Positions 11,895 through 23,539 of a DNA stretch of 64,000 bases are shown piece after piece (the stretch's first letter is position 1; each line of letters begins with the position of its first letter). The position numbers were made by a program, and so were the translations under genes. The DNA is from Edaphochlamys debaryana (taxonomy: Eukaryota > Chlorophyta > Chlorophyceae > Chlamydomonadales). The DNA lies in assembly GCA_016858145.1 (NCBI GenBank), contig JAEHOE010000018.1:682001-746000 (forward strand), read 5' to 3'. The notes under the pieces are model-generated. The model did not search any database. It had not been told where the DNA came from and saw only the letters and a program-made list of their open reading frames with translations.

Positions 11895-14800
11895 TCTCTC
11901 GCACCGGCGAGGACAGCGACGGGGAAGAGCCGGCGGCGGCGGCGGCGGCGGCTGCCAAGGCCGGGGGTGGTGGCAGCGGAGCTACCGGGGAGGCGGGGGC
12001 CTCGGGCCGCAGCAACGGCGCCGGGTCGGACGCGGGCGCCGGGGCCGGGGCCGGGGCCGGGCTTGGTGGCTCGGGGGCTGTCGAGGAGGAGGACGTGCCG
12101 CCGTTCGACGTTACGCCCATGGTGCTGTCGGAGTACGAGCGGCTGCTGGGGCAGGAGTTGGGGCTCACGGTGCGTGGGGCGGGGTCGGGGGGCGAGGGGT
12201 GGGGATGATTTTCGGAGCATTGGAAAGCGGAGGAGATAGAGCGGCAGCCAGCGAGCCCGATGCGCACCGAGTCCAGAGCAAAGGGTCCGAGCGAGGAGTG
12301 GGGGCAGGCCCTGGGTGCATCAAGGCTTCGGGGTGGCGGATAGCGGTGGTGCGTGTGTCGTCATGGACTCCGAGCGCCGCTGTCAGGCCACGGCCTGGGC
12401 GTGGGGTGGACGAGGGGCCGGGCGCGGAGGCCCACGGACAGCGGCAGCGGGCAGCGTTGGAGCTGGAGCCGGCGCTGGCAGGCGTGCGCAGGCGTGCAGC
12501 AACGGCGCCCCCACCCGCACCCGGGTCCCACCACCCGCATCCCCGCCCCTCTATGGACCCCCTTGCCTTCCCCCTTTCAATCCCCTCTCCTTCCCCCTTT
12601 CATTCCGCCCCAGGGCTCCCTGGCCGAGCCCGAGGACCTGCACCTGGGCGTGCGGCTGGACATCCTGGAGGACGACGAGGACCCGGCGGCGGCGGCGATC
12701 GCCAACCTGGCGGCGGCGGCGGGCGTGTGGCCGCCGGGGCACGCGCCGCCGCCCCTCAACGTGATGCAGGCGAGCGGGGCCCGGGGCCTGTGGGGGCGGG
12801 GCCGTGGGGGAGAGGGTGAGGGCGATGGGAAGCAGCAGGAGCTGTAGGTGACGGTGCTGGCGGCGGCACGGCTCCGTCCTCGTGCCCATCACGGTATCAT
12901 GCTTTCCATTTTGACGCCGCCGTGAATACACCCGCCACATGACACACATGTGTGCCTCCGCGGCCCCATTAGGACACCAAAACACCGTCATCCCGGAGTT
13001 GGGCTGACGGTGCTGGCCGCTGCACGGCTCCCTCTTTAGCCCACACCGCGCCTTCGCTTGTGCCCGTTACGGTGGCATCCCCCCTTGACGGCGCCCTGAG
13101 TACCGTTACCCCCCGCCTCATGAGTACCATGGCGCCCCATTGCGCCCCCTTTCTAAACACCGAAACACGGCTACCCCCCGCCTTTGCCCCCCCGCCCCTC
13201 CCGCAGGCCGCCGCGCTGCTGCACGTGCTCCAGCAGCAGGGCCCCATGCAGGTCCCCAACGAGCACCTGGTGGCGGCCGTCAACGCCGCCGCGGGCCAGG
13301 CCGCCGCCGCCGCCGGCGGCGGCGCTGGCGGCGGCGGCATGCAGGCGCTCCTGGACAACCTCCTCAACAACCTCCAGAACCTCAACCTCGGCGGAGGCCC
13401 TGGCGGCGGCGGAGCCGGAGCCGGCGGAGCCGCTGCCGCGCGCCGCCGCGGCGGCGACACCGTGGCGGCGCGGCTGGTGCAGCTGCAGCTGGCGCCCCTG
13501 TCCCCGCACATGTGCTACCTCAACCTGGCCCTGGTGCCCATGGTGACCCAGATGGCGGTGCTGGGGCCCGACGGACAGGTGCGTTTGGGGTTTACTTGAT
13601 GCGTGCGGGGACGGCGCGCGTTTCAGGTTGGCACGGGCGGTCGGCGAGGGTTATGTCGTGCGTTTCCTCTCACCAGAGCGCGGGGTTCTTACCCCCACCG
13701 CTGCTTTTGTTCACCCACCCACCCACGTCTCCCACCCCCCAGGAGGAGCCCGGCGGTGCGCCCGACACCCCCGTGGCCCCGGTGCTGCTGGACGTGCGGG
13801 GCGGGGGCTACACGCAGCTCAAGTCGCTGGCGGTGACGGGGTACGTGGACCAGGACTGCAGGTGGGTGGGGGGGCGGGGGGAGGGAGGGGGCGGGGGAGG
13901 GAGGGGGCGGGGGAGAGAGGGAGGGAGGGGGGGAGGGGGGGGGACGCAGGGGTTTTCAGGCACGGGGGCATCGGGGCGGGGGCGGGGGGAGGGAGCTTGG
14001 GGTACTTCAGGGAAGGGCTCGGGCGCGGCTGCACCAGCGTTCAAGCGTTTGGCCTGGCCGGCAGAGGTACTGGTGGACGCCGTATCAAAGAACATCTATC
14101 CCTCCACCCGCCCCCGTTCCTCCAGGCCCGCCACCTGGATGTCCCGCGGCTGGCTGTCCCGGGTCCCCACCGGCATGCCCTCCCTGGAGTACCTGGCCCT
14201 GTACGACACCCTGCCCGCCGCCGCCAACGACCCAAGCGCCATCCAGGTGCGGGGCCGGCAGGGCGGACCGGGCTGAGGAGAGGGGCACGCATCACGGGCT
14301 TGAGAAGACCGGTCGGGGGAGGATGTGGGTGTGGGGTGGGGCCTGGTTGACACTAGTGCAGGGCCCGGAGCAGCTCCTCACGTTCTGCTGCCGTCTTTCC
14401 ACTCCTCCCCAGGGCCTGCGCTCCCTGTCCCGCCTGGAGCACTTGGAGCTGCGCCCGCTCTATCTCCGCTTCAGCGGCGACATCCCCACGCCCCTCTCCG
14501 TGCCGCCGCCCACGCTGCCGCCCAAGCTGCTGCAGCTCACGCTCAAAAAGGTGGCCATCCCCACTCCCCCTGCCTCGGCCCTCGCCGTCCTCTCCGCCGC
14601 CACCGCCGCCGCCGCCGGGCCCTCCACGTCCACCGGCGCCGCCGGCCCCTCCGCCGCCGCCGTGGCCGACGCCCTCGCCTGCTTGCCCGACCTGCCGCAC
14701 CTTACTCATCTGTGGCTCTTCGACTGCTCCGCCCCCGACCTCACCGTCTTCCGCCGCGCGCCCCGCCTCGAGGACCTGCGCCTGGGCGGCACCACCACCA

Positions 14801-15961
14801 CCACGCGCCTGCCCGACCTGCTGGCCTCCTTCCCCTGCCTGAGGGGCGCCATCCTGGACGTGGGGGAGGCGGTGGCGCCCGGTTGGTGGTCGGCAGGCCA
14901 GGTGAGGGGGCCAGAGGCGTGTGGTGGGGTGTGGTGGGGTGGGGTGGGGTCGTGTGGGCCGGGGCTGTACCGTAGAGGGTTTGGGGCGTCGGCGTGGGGG
15001 GGTTGAGGCTGGCATCTGACAGCGGCGCGGTGCGTTGACTCTTGCACGCTCCTCCATCCGCTCGCTCTCGGCCCCGCAGCTGTCGTGTCTGGCCTCGCTG
15101 CGATGCCTTCGCTCGCTGCAGCTGGACGCAGCCACTCTGGAGCCAGCGGCGGCGGACGCCAAGCCCGCCGCCGCTGCCGGCGGCGGCAAGACCGCCAAGG
15201 CGTCTGCAGCTGGCGGCGCCGCTGCCGGCCCGGCGGGGGCGGCGGCGGCAGCCAACGGCGCCGCCGACAGCGATGACGACAGCGACGCTTACCTCAGCAC
15301 TGAGGAGGACCCGTCGACGGCGCGCGCTGACGGTGCTGCCGGCCCACCTGGCGGCGGCGCTTCCGGCTCCGCCAGCGACTCAGATCTGGCCTCCGTGCTG
15401 CGGGCTCTGGCGGGGCTTACGCAGCTGACGGACCTCACGCTCTCCTTTGACACGCCCACGCTCTTTTATGACCTGGAGGAGCAGGAGGAGGCGGCGGGGC
15501 CGGCAGCGGCGGGCGGCGCGGGGCCGGGCGGCGCGGGCTCGGATAGCAGCAGCAGCGAGAGCGAGGAGGAGCCGAGCGAGGACAGTGACGACGAGAGCTC
15601 GGACGTCAGCAGCGAGGACGAGCCCGGCGCCCCAGCAGGGGCGCAGGCGAACGGCGGCGGGGCCGCGGGGCCGGCAGCGGCGGCGGCGGCAGGCGGGGCC
15701 GCGGGTGGCGGCGGCGGCAAGGCCGCCAAGGGCGGGAGTGGGGCGGCCAAGGAGGCAGCTTCCGAGCAGGAGCATTCGACGAGGGTGTGTGAGGCGCTGC
15801 TTTCGGGTCAGTCCCTGGCGGCGCTGGCGGCGCTGCAGGGGCTGTGGCGGCTGCGCGTGGGGCTGCCCCATGGGACCGTGTGGGAGGACGCTTCGGATCG
15901 GCTGCTCCCGGCCCTGCGGCTGGCCATGCCGCGGACCGCAGTGGAGATGGACGTGCTGTGA
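10267..15961 (+). CDS. F-box-like / leucine-rich repeat protein with acidic and Gly/Ala-rich inserts
   Basis: Nine exons: 10267-10532, 10742-11177, 11402-12169, 12614-12760 (or -12769), 13207-13578, 13743-13861, 14126-14246, 14413-14901 and 15080-15961, giving about 1200 aa in consistent frame. Exon 1 has LSVLRNLAEHCDAATAAA followed by VSRAWRDAFG, which resembles the end of an F-box (tentative). Later exons contain irregular leucine-rich units such as LTALGPLTQLSSLVIS, GLTFLELCA, LRTLAF, GLRSLSRLEHLELRPL, LPHLTHLWLFDCS and RLEDLRLGG. Inserts include a run of seven Asp near 11631-11655, a Gly/Ala/Ser-rich stretch in exon 3 and a Ser/Glu/Asp-rich stretch in exon 9 (about 15538-15620). If it is an F-box protein it would recruit substrates to an SCF ubiquitin ligase; that is inference. 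The exon 4 donor is ambiguous: GT after 12760 or GC after 12769. Confidence 0.7.
12233..12290 (+). repeat. Dispersed ~60-bp intronic element, copy 1
   Basis: The core GCGAGCCCGATGCGCACCGA flanked by GCGGCAGCC and GTCCAGAG lies in intron 3 of the F-box-like gene. Related copies lie at 59371-59426 (+), 59967-60031 (-) and 60584-60650 (-) in introns of the mTERF-like gene. Confidence 0.6.
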
Positions 15962-16441
15962 TGAGTAGAGACGGAGGTTGGTTTCTGACCGTAATGTGGC
16001 TGTGGGGAAGATTTTGGACAGGTGCTGCGGCAAGTGCCGCGGGTTGCAGTGGGAATGCACGTTCACTGGGAAGACAGGGGTCCTGCACAGAGTGCGTGTG
16101 GGGGCCTGAGCGTAGTCGAGGTGAGTGAGAGGTTGGCTCGACGGAAGAGTTGCTGGGCTGTCGCTGTGTACAGAGGTTTGCGGTTACTGCGAGGGGTAGA
16201 AGACATCAACGAAGCGTGGCGCTAGGTTCAGGGGCATAGGGCGTACTGCGAGGGGGCATCTGGGAGGCGTTGGGACTGGGAGTGGGTTGATGGGCGGGGA
16301 GCATGTCTTCGTGGCTCCGGGACAAACGTATGCACTGATGTGTCTTGTGTGTTGGTCGTAAGCGCAGGCAGGGTTGCGGCATGCACTGACGAGTTGAAGA
16401 TGTAAGTTGCTGGCTCTGATGGGCGTGTGGGGCGTGTCCCT
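15962..16441 (+). other. 3' untranslated region of the F-box-like gene
   Basis: From the stop codon to the start of the duplicated exon. It contains TGTAA at 16401-16405 and no gene-like frame. Confidence 0.5.
16401..16405 (+). terminator. Candidate TGTAA poly(A) signal of the F-box-like gene
   Basis: TGTAA lies 440 nt after the stop at 15961 and about 37 bp before the duplicated exon begins, so the duplicate probably sits just outside the parent transcript. Confidence 0.5.
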
Positions 16442-16710
16442 TCTCGATGGCCCTGTCGTCGGCGCTCTCGAGAAATTGAGCGTGCTACGCAACCTGGCGG
16501 AGCATTGCGATTCTGCTACCGCAGCGGCGTGTTCTGGGGTCTCACGAGCTTGGCGAGACGCTTTTGGGCTGTCCGTAGTGAGCAGCCAGCTCGCGAGCTC
16601 TGAAACCCTCGACGGCACGCGGGCTCGGTAGGTGGCGTGGGCGTGGGCTCCGCACGCTGACCCCGTCCCTTCCGCGCCTCCACCACCCGGTCAGCGCTGC
16701 TGTATCCTCC
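16442..16710 (+). pseudogene. Stray duplicate of the F-box-like gene's first exon and intron start
   Basis: This matches 10347-10615 at a constant offset of 6095 bases with no indels and about 17 mismatches by eye. It covers most of the F-box-like coding segment, the GTAGGTGG donor and some 80 bp of intron 1. The frame is still open from an ATG at 16419: MGVWGVSLLDGPVV, then LSVLRNLAEHCDSATAAACS. No leucine-rich exons follow before the HYR gene. It is therefore a truncated copy or a possible 73-residue mini-protein. The conserved intron start argues for a DNA-level duplication rather than retrotransposition. Confidence 0.8.
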
Positions 16711-17605
16711 GCCGCCTGTCCCCAGCTCCGTCCCCAGGACTAGAAACGGCATGGTCCTCGGTTGTGGTACGGGAGGGTGTTGTGGCCTCAGGAGGACGCA
16801 TGCAGCCTCGGCGCCGATGCCAAGGCAGCCCCTTTTCGCCCCTTTCGACCGTGACAATCCTCAACTGTCATCGAGAGGGCGACCTAAAAGTCCGCTGTTC
16901 GCTAGCGACATGCGTACAAGTGCTGCATGTTCTGCTTCAAGGTGGCATGTTTGGAATGCCACGTTGGTTCCAGGGGCGGTGCTTGGGCTCAAAACGTAGA
17001 GGTCGATACCCGTTGCCTAGGCAGGCTCTCACCGAAGCCGACTGCGGGCCGCCTCGCCAGACCCCTTGCAACGAGCACACAATATTTTAATATACGTTGA
17101 TGCACCTCCTCAGAGTACTCACGAGCCCCGCGAGTGCACTTGAGTCGCAACCTGCACAAATTCGTCGCAACGTCATTTGAGCTTAACCCCCGCCTCATAG
17201 TCAGATAACCTATGCGCCCCTGGTAGCTCACAGCCGCTGAGCAAGGTGAGCTCTGGGGCCTACTGGCGGGCTGTCGAGGGGTGGGATTCCGACACAGTGA
17301 GCCGCTTCTGTGGCCATGTTGACCTCACAAGAGAAGATTATTCTTATGGGGCCATGGATGGTAACCACGGGTCAAAACGTAGATGCCCGGTGCCGCAAGG
17401 CTGCCACGACAATGCCCCGACCTCCAGCGCAGCAGGTCACGGCGTCACGATTGCCGCGTTGACTTACGCTAGACACCTCAGTCCGGAGCCAGAACCAGGG
17501 AAGCTGAGGAGCCCTTGCACCCCAAACTGCCCCCAAACGTGCTGCCTCCCTCGGCCTCCTGGTGCCTCACCGCAGCCCCCCGCGGCCCCAACACGCCGGC
17601 GCGCC
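16711..17605. other. Intergenic region upstream of the HYR gene
   Basis: No gene was recognised. An A/T-rich block, ATATTTTAATATA, lies near 17081-17094, about 510 bp before the chosen start. The frame of the HYR gene is open upstream to about 17246, but that stretch has no family-like sequence and would bury the signal peptide. Confidence 0.5.
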
Positions 17606-20600
17606 ATGGGCCCCGCTCGCTGGTCCCTGCCAGCGGCCTTGCTCCTCCTCCTGGCCCTGGCGGCCGGCGGAGCGGAGGCACAGGACATCACCCCTCCCTA
17701 CTTTATGGTGTCCTGGAACGACCTGACCTTTGAGGCCACGTCATCAGCCGGAGCGTTTGTAGACTTCAGTTCCCAAGTATCGGCGGCGGACGACTCGGCC
17801 GACACCTTCGTGGTCACCTGCACGCCGGCAAAGTTCACCCTCTTCCCAATGGGCAACACGTCCGTGGAGTGCACGGCAACGGACTCCTCGGGCAACCAAG
17901 CCTACGAGCAGTTCGTGATCACCGTGGGTAGGTGTGTGCGCCAACCTGTGGGGCCCTTGCCCTTGCCCTTCCTCCTTGCTCCTCAGTCCCCTGCCTCATA
18001 GTCCCCGCCCCTCTCCCAACCGCTTATCAACCGCTCCCCGCTCCCCATGCACGCACAGTCGATACGACGCCACCGGTGCTTGTGAACGTTCCCGGGCCCA
18101 ACCTTGTCATTGAGGCCACCGATTACGACAACACGGTGGCGACGTACACCCTTCCCACCGCCATGGATGTGGTCGACCCATCCCCAGTGGTGGTGTGCAC
18201 CCCATCCTCGGGCTCCAACTTCACGTTCGGAACCACTGTCGTAACATGCGCAGCGACCGACCTGTACGGCAACCAGCAGGAGGAGTCTTTCAACGTGACC
18301 GTGGGTGGGTGGAAGGCGGGGGTGTGAGGCAAGGGCCGGGCAGGGGTGGGAAGGCCGCTAGAGTGATAGCGGGACCCTAGCACTTGCGGGACGGCACGCA
18401 GGGGAGGGTTGCTCAGATCCAATGTTGGCGTGAAGGCGCCCGAGGCCTGCCTGCCAGCCACGAGAGGCCCCCGACGACCCCCTTCCCTGCACCTCCCTCC
18501 CTTTCCGCAGTGGACACCACGCCCCCCACCCTGGACATCCCGCCCAGCCCCCTCACCATTGAGGCCAACGCCATCCGCGGCGCCTACGTGCAGTGGGAGG
18601 GCCGCGTCAATGCCACAGACCTCATCGACGCAGCCCCCGAGGTGGAGTGCGACTCGCCCTCGGGCGGCGGCTTCCTGCCCATGGGCACATCAACGGTCAA
18701 CTGTACGGCAACCGACGAGGCCGGCAACGCGGCTTGGGCCATGTTTGACGTACAAGTTGGTGAGCCCACAGCCGCTGTGTCGTACATTTCCGCAGCAGGG
18801 GGCAGGGCGTAGTGCTGCGGCTGCTGGCGCTACGACCTAGGTCATCATGGCATGGCATGTTTCCTACCTCCTCAATGCCTCCAATGGCCTAAATGGCCCG
18901 CAGTGGACACCACGCTGCCGGTCTTCTTCCCCGTGGACTACACGATGGAGGCGAACGTTTTTGCCGGAGCGCTGGTGAATGCCACGGACCTGGCCCGGGG
19001 CACGGTTCTGGACATTGCGGACCCCGACCCCGTCGTGTCCTGCGACCCGCCTGCGGGAATCCTGTTTGCATTGGGCAGCACGACAAACGTGTCGTGCACC
19101 GTCACGGATGCCTCGGGCAACCAGGCCAACGCAACATTCCAAGTCCTCGTGGGTGAGTTGGGGGTTGAGTCAGGGGCCGGGTACGTCCGCCTGGGAGGGG
19201 CTCGGACATTCTGCAAGGCCAGGAAGGTTTGCCGCGGCGGAGAGTACCGTAGCGCAGTCCCTGCTGAACATCGGCCCACCCGAACCTTACTCGTTTCCCC
19301 AGTGGACACCACACCGCCTCTCATTATCACTCCTGGCGATATCCTGATGGCCAAGGACAACGCCCTCAGAGTGATGACCGAGTACATTGTCAGCGCAACA
19401 GACATTGCCAGTATTGTGCCAGAGATAACCTGCAATCCGCCCAGCCCTTTCTACGCCTGGACAAACGGCACGTGGACCGTGACTTGCCGGGCTGAGGACA
19501 CAACCGGCAACATCGCAACGGCGACATTCAACATAAGGGCCTGTAAGTCTGGGGCGGCGAGGCCACCGCATAATTGTGCACCGTCTTCTTACCTTGCCCG
19601 TCCTTTCTTGCGTTGCTCCCCACACAACCCCTTCAGACCTCCCGTGCCCCACCTATCCCGGCTTTGAGTATCATCCCGGCAAGTACATGCTGGGCGCCGC
19701 CATGATTGGTGGGCACCACTCCCTCGGACCCAACGACAACGACATCACGTTTGTGTTCAACTCGTGCCATACAAATTCTGGATGCGTCGGGTTCAGGCTA
19801 GACGGAGGTTCTCCAGGAGCCAACCTTATGGTTGAGTCGAGCCTGGCGCCATTCGGGGTCGACGCAAACATCCCTGCACCTGACGCCCCCTGCATGGGAG
19901 AGTATTGTGAGTGGTGCAGGGCAGAGCCGCAGTTTATTTGGGAGCCAGCACGCCGTCAGCCGGGGCTTGGGCCTCTGTCCCCAGCACAGCAGCCCTGCGT
20001 TGCTCCTTCCGCATGAGAAGAGTGTTGCTAAGCCACCCCCTTGCCCGTACATACCAAGCCGTTGCCCCAGGCAGACCGATTCGAATGCCTCTTTCCCATG
20101 GCTCCGCGTGCTCCCCAGTGCGGACCCTGCCCTGCCCCGGCGGCGCCGCGGCCGATGCGGCGGGCTACCTGTTCCACCAGGGCACGGACGTTGACACGGG
20201 CAACTCCACCGTGGACCTCGTCTGCTTCTTCCACGGGGGTGCGGGCAGTGAGTCCGTGGCGGACCTTGGGGAGATGTGCGACAGCACGCCAGAGTGTGCG
20301 GCCTTCACCGTGAGGCGCAACTCAACCACGGCCGCTGCTGCCGTCGAGATCTGCCTCGTCGTCATTAGTAACGGGACCACGCCTGCTGAGCTGGCGCTGA
20401 CGAGCGACACGCAGCCTTTCATGTTCCAGAGCTGCATGGGGATCTACGTGAGGAATGACGGTGAGTCCAGTCTGGGATCCGCGCTCTGACCCCCCCGCTT
20501 CGCGCTACGTTGATGTCTTCTAACCCCGTCACCTGAGCTGTGCCATGCGTTGGGCTGCATCCCCTGTCCCCTCTCCACGCACCCCTCTGCTCCCTGACCC

Positions 20601-21883
20601 ACGCACACCGACCGCCTCAGTGCAAACCGGCCCAAGCACCCCTAATAATGGCACGGGTACAGCCCCGCCGTCTCCTCCAGTGCAAACCGGCCCAAGCAGC
20701 CCCAATGGCACCGCAACAAACAGCGGCTCCTCCTGCTCTCCCGCTGTCCTGGTATTCAACGAGACTGCGGGGCCCACCAGCGGCCACCTGACATCCGACT
20801 ACGGCCTTATCCCGGGCTCCGACGCCTTCGCGGCCTTTCTGCCGCCCCGGGGCCCGGTCCCCGGCGGTGACCCGGCCGCATGGCTGCGCCCCTACGAGTC
20901 GAGAACACGCTGCGCCTGGCTATTCAACGCGGGGATCAACCCAGGTGCTTACGCTAGTGGAACCACAATCGTGCAAGCCACAAAGCTGACAGTCAGGTGC
21001 GGCAAAGTATAAATGGCCAGGACTGGGCTAGGTTGGACGGGTTGTGTGGCAAAGGATGCGATACTTACAACAGGAACCAGCTCCGAGCCAAGGCTGAGAG
21101 AGGCTATGCGTGGCACAGCCACAAGAAGGGGGTGTCCGGGTTCTTGCAGCGTCGGCAGCACATCGGCACGTTTCCGGCAGGCGAAAAGGACTCCCTGGCC
21201 CCCCGCTTGTGTGCTGCGCGGGGCTACGCCCACGCTCCACTCTCTATGTTCACCCCGCTGAGACCGCTGTCCACCCGCAGGTTCCTGTCCATCAACTCCC
21301 CCTTTGACCGCCTCGAGGTCTGGTCCCTGAGATCAAGCATCACCACCCCCGAGCAGCTGAACGCCGTCTTGACCCACCTCGCCGCCAACCAGAGCAGCAT
21401 CAGCCCCGAGGCAGCGGCTCTGCTGGTGAACCCCACTGCCCCCTACGCTGCTCTGTCAGGCCTCGCACGAGACGGCAACCTGCTTCCCATCGTCATGTAC
21501 GGCAGCTTTATCATGTATCTCCGTACAGATACGGTTGGATCCGCACCGGGTTTCTGGGTAGAGTACGAGACGCAGCCTTCCAGCGGCCACCTCGGCGAGA
21601 TGAACACTCAGATCCATATCCAGTGAGCTTTGGAGGCAGGGTTGCCGTCGGGGGGGTGACGGGCCTGCCAAGCACGGGGCTCCCCCCCATCAAACAACCC
21701 GTGCCGCCTTCCCGGCCCTCTACCCCTCGCAGGAACGACATGTATCATGACAACAGCTTCAGCTCTCTGGCGGTGCACGGCTCGGGGCCCTGCGGCCGGA
21801 GGTTGCTGTTTGTGCAGCAGCCGCTCTTCCAGCAGGGCATCTGGGTGACCGACTGCCGAAATGACGCCGATCCGGTGGTGTAG
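17606..21883 (+). CDS. Secreted modular protein: five HYR domains, two PAN/Apple-like domains, CUB-like region
   Basis: Ten exons: 17606-17927, 18059-18304, 18511-18759, 18904-19152, 19303-19542, 19637-19906, 20119-20460, 20621-20996, 21281-21622 and 21733-21883, giving 928 aa. The ATG at 17606 is followed by a clear signal peptide (about residues 1-26, core ALLLLLALAAGG). Exons 1-5 each code one HYR module, with VDTTPP at the start of modules 2, 3 and 5, VDTTLP in module 4, and CTATDSSGN-type C-terminal motifs. Exons 6 and 7 look PAN/Apple-like (HTNSGCVGF; MCDSTPECAAFTV). A Pro/Thr/Ser linker with two VQTGPS units leads to a CUB-like part (RCAWLFNAG; SPFDRLEVWS; GFWVEYETQPSSG). NGT/NST N-glycosylation sites are frequent. 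Exon 9 could also read to a stop at 21624, which would omit exon 10. A secreted or cell-surface adhesive role is inferred from the modules. Confidence 0.8.
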
Positions 21884-23539
21884 GCCTTGGGCTAATACGA
21901 GCATGCAGCTTGCGGGGCGGAGGTGACAAGAGTTAGCCCCCTTGCGCCTCGCTGGGAACGCATGCTACACGGGGGGCTCGCAGACGGCAGATGTGGGCGC
22001 CTCGAGACAACGTAGCAGGGTGGAGGGTCATGATCCCTCAGAGCTCATCCGCACACCTGAGAGCATGCAGGCATGTTTGGGCCACAGCGTTGTGCGTGCG
22101 CATATGAGCCCAAGATGGGCGGGACTGATAGATCTGAAGTAATGGCTTGCCAGGTGAACGCTCAACTTCACAAGGTATTCATCCAGTGTAGGGTCCATGG
22201 TACCCTTCGTATCTAGTGCACCAGGAGTGGACCTTTGGGATGCCGCCCACACCTTTCACGTTGATGCCATGTCCATCTGTCTATCGCAGTCATCTGCATC
22301 GTCATGGTGGAGGCGGGTTGAGGGGGTTCGAGCGCTTGTGGCGGGCCGAGGAGCACAAGCATGGCCCCCGGCCGTGAAGCAGGCTTGGAGGTCGCAGCCG
22401 TCCTAGCGTCGCTAGTGTGGGGCAATAAACGTATGGGATTTCTCGCATGAAGGGGTAGCGTGCCACGATGTTGCCATTGTTCCTATCCGTTATGGCGGCG
22501 GGTGAGGCCGCAATTGTAGCAGGAGGGTGAGGCGGCCACTAGGCGGGCCGAGAAGGCATCATTCATTGGCTTGCTGGATGAGCGTGGGGCATGATATGGA
22601 TTCGGCTGTTGTGGGATCTGGGTTGCCCACCCCGGCACCTCTCCCCTCTCCGCCAGCACGGACCGCCTTGTGGTCATGACGGAGCATGGAGGTGACAGTC
22701 CGCAAGCCTCGGGAGTCCGCAGTCTTACATCGTACCACGCCATGCACCCCCCCACGCCTTGTAGCGCCTCCCAACAAAGCCGGCCCGACTTGGCTGCATC
22801 TCCAGCCCTCCACGGCTGAATACAATTGAACCGCTGAATGCCTCCCGGCCCGCGACCCCCATGTCTCCCCACATGTCTGCCACTTGCAAATCCGGGAAAC
22901 GCAAATCCCACGTCCCTCCAGCATGGATCCAGCCTACCCCAGCCCTCCTTGGCAAGGTTTATCCAACCTAGTCCCATCCGCCGTGTGCCTCCAAGCCCGC
23001 AATTCCCAGACCCCAGCCGCGCTTCACCCTACTACAACATTCCCTCCGCAGCACAACCGGCGCAATGAAAGTCCTGGGCCCTTAAAAAACCACAGCTCAC
23101 GAGATAGACCGACTACCTCCCGCCCCCCCCTGCTCACAGCCGTACCATGGCGGCTTGCAGCCCAGCCGTGCAACATGTTGAGGGCTACCGGCCTTGCGGC
23201 CGCAAGAATCCAGCGCAGCGGGGCCCCACTGATACCTGCGCTCGCCATGTCTCTCCAGGTCTCTCAACAAGCAACACCTGATCATGCCTCTAAGAATTGC
23301 ACCCCCCTGTCCGCCTCCAGCCGCCTCGGGCCTACCCAACCGCAAACCGCAGATGTCTGCCCGCCCTAGCGCTAACCACCTACCGCTCCTCGCCCTCTCT
23401 GACCCCCGTCGCATACAACTACATACCCCGCGGATACCCTGCCCACCCGAACCTCCCTCCCTCTTTCCACCCCGCCACGCCAACACACGCGCACACACCC
23501 CCTTCTTCCGCCCGCCCGCTCCGTCAGGGCGGCGGCCGC
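21884..23539. other. Convergent intergenic region
   Basis: It lies between the 3' ends of the HYR gene (+) and the paladin-type gene (-). An AATAAA lies near 22423 on the plus strand. A minus-strand TGTAA lies at 22725-22729. No gene-like frame was found. Confidence 0.5.
22725..22729 (-). terminator. Candidate TGTAA poly(A) signal of the paladin-type gene
   Basis: TGTAA on the minus strand, about 810 nt after the stop at 23540. A long but not unusual 3' untranslated region for this group. Confidence 0.4.

Noticed and set aside
11689..12819. 376-codon open frame rich in Arg/Gly overlapping the F-box-like gene
   Set aside because: It is a shifted-frame shadow of exon 3 and runs through two introns of the gene with the leucine-rich frame.
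12761..13206. A GC-AG intron in the F-box-like gene (CAG|GCGAGC after 12769)
   Set aside because: A GT donor three codons earlier (AAC|GTGATG after 12760) keeps the same frame, so a GC donor is not required; left open rather than claimed.
17081..17094. ATATTTTAATATA as TATA box of the HYR gene
   Set aside because: It lies about 510 bp before the start codon; without transcript data the distance makes this unsupported.
17246..17605. Upstream in-frame start for the HYR gene
   Set aside because: It would place about 120 unlike residues before a clear signal peptide. The ATG at 17606 starts directly at that signal.
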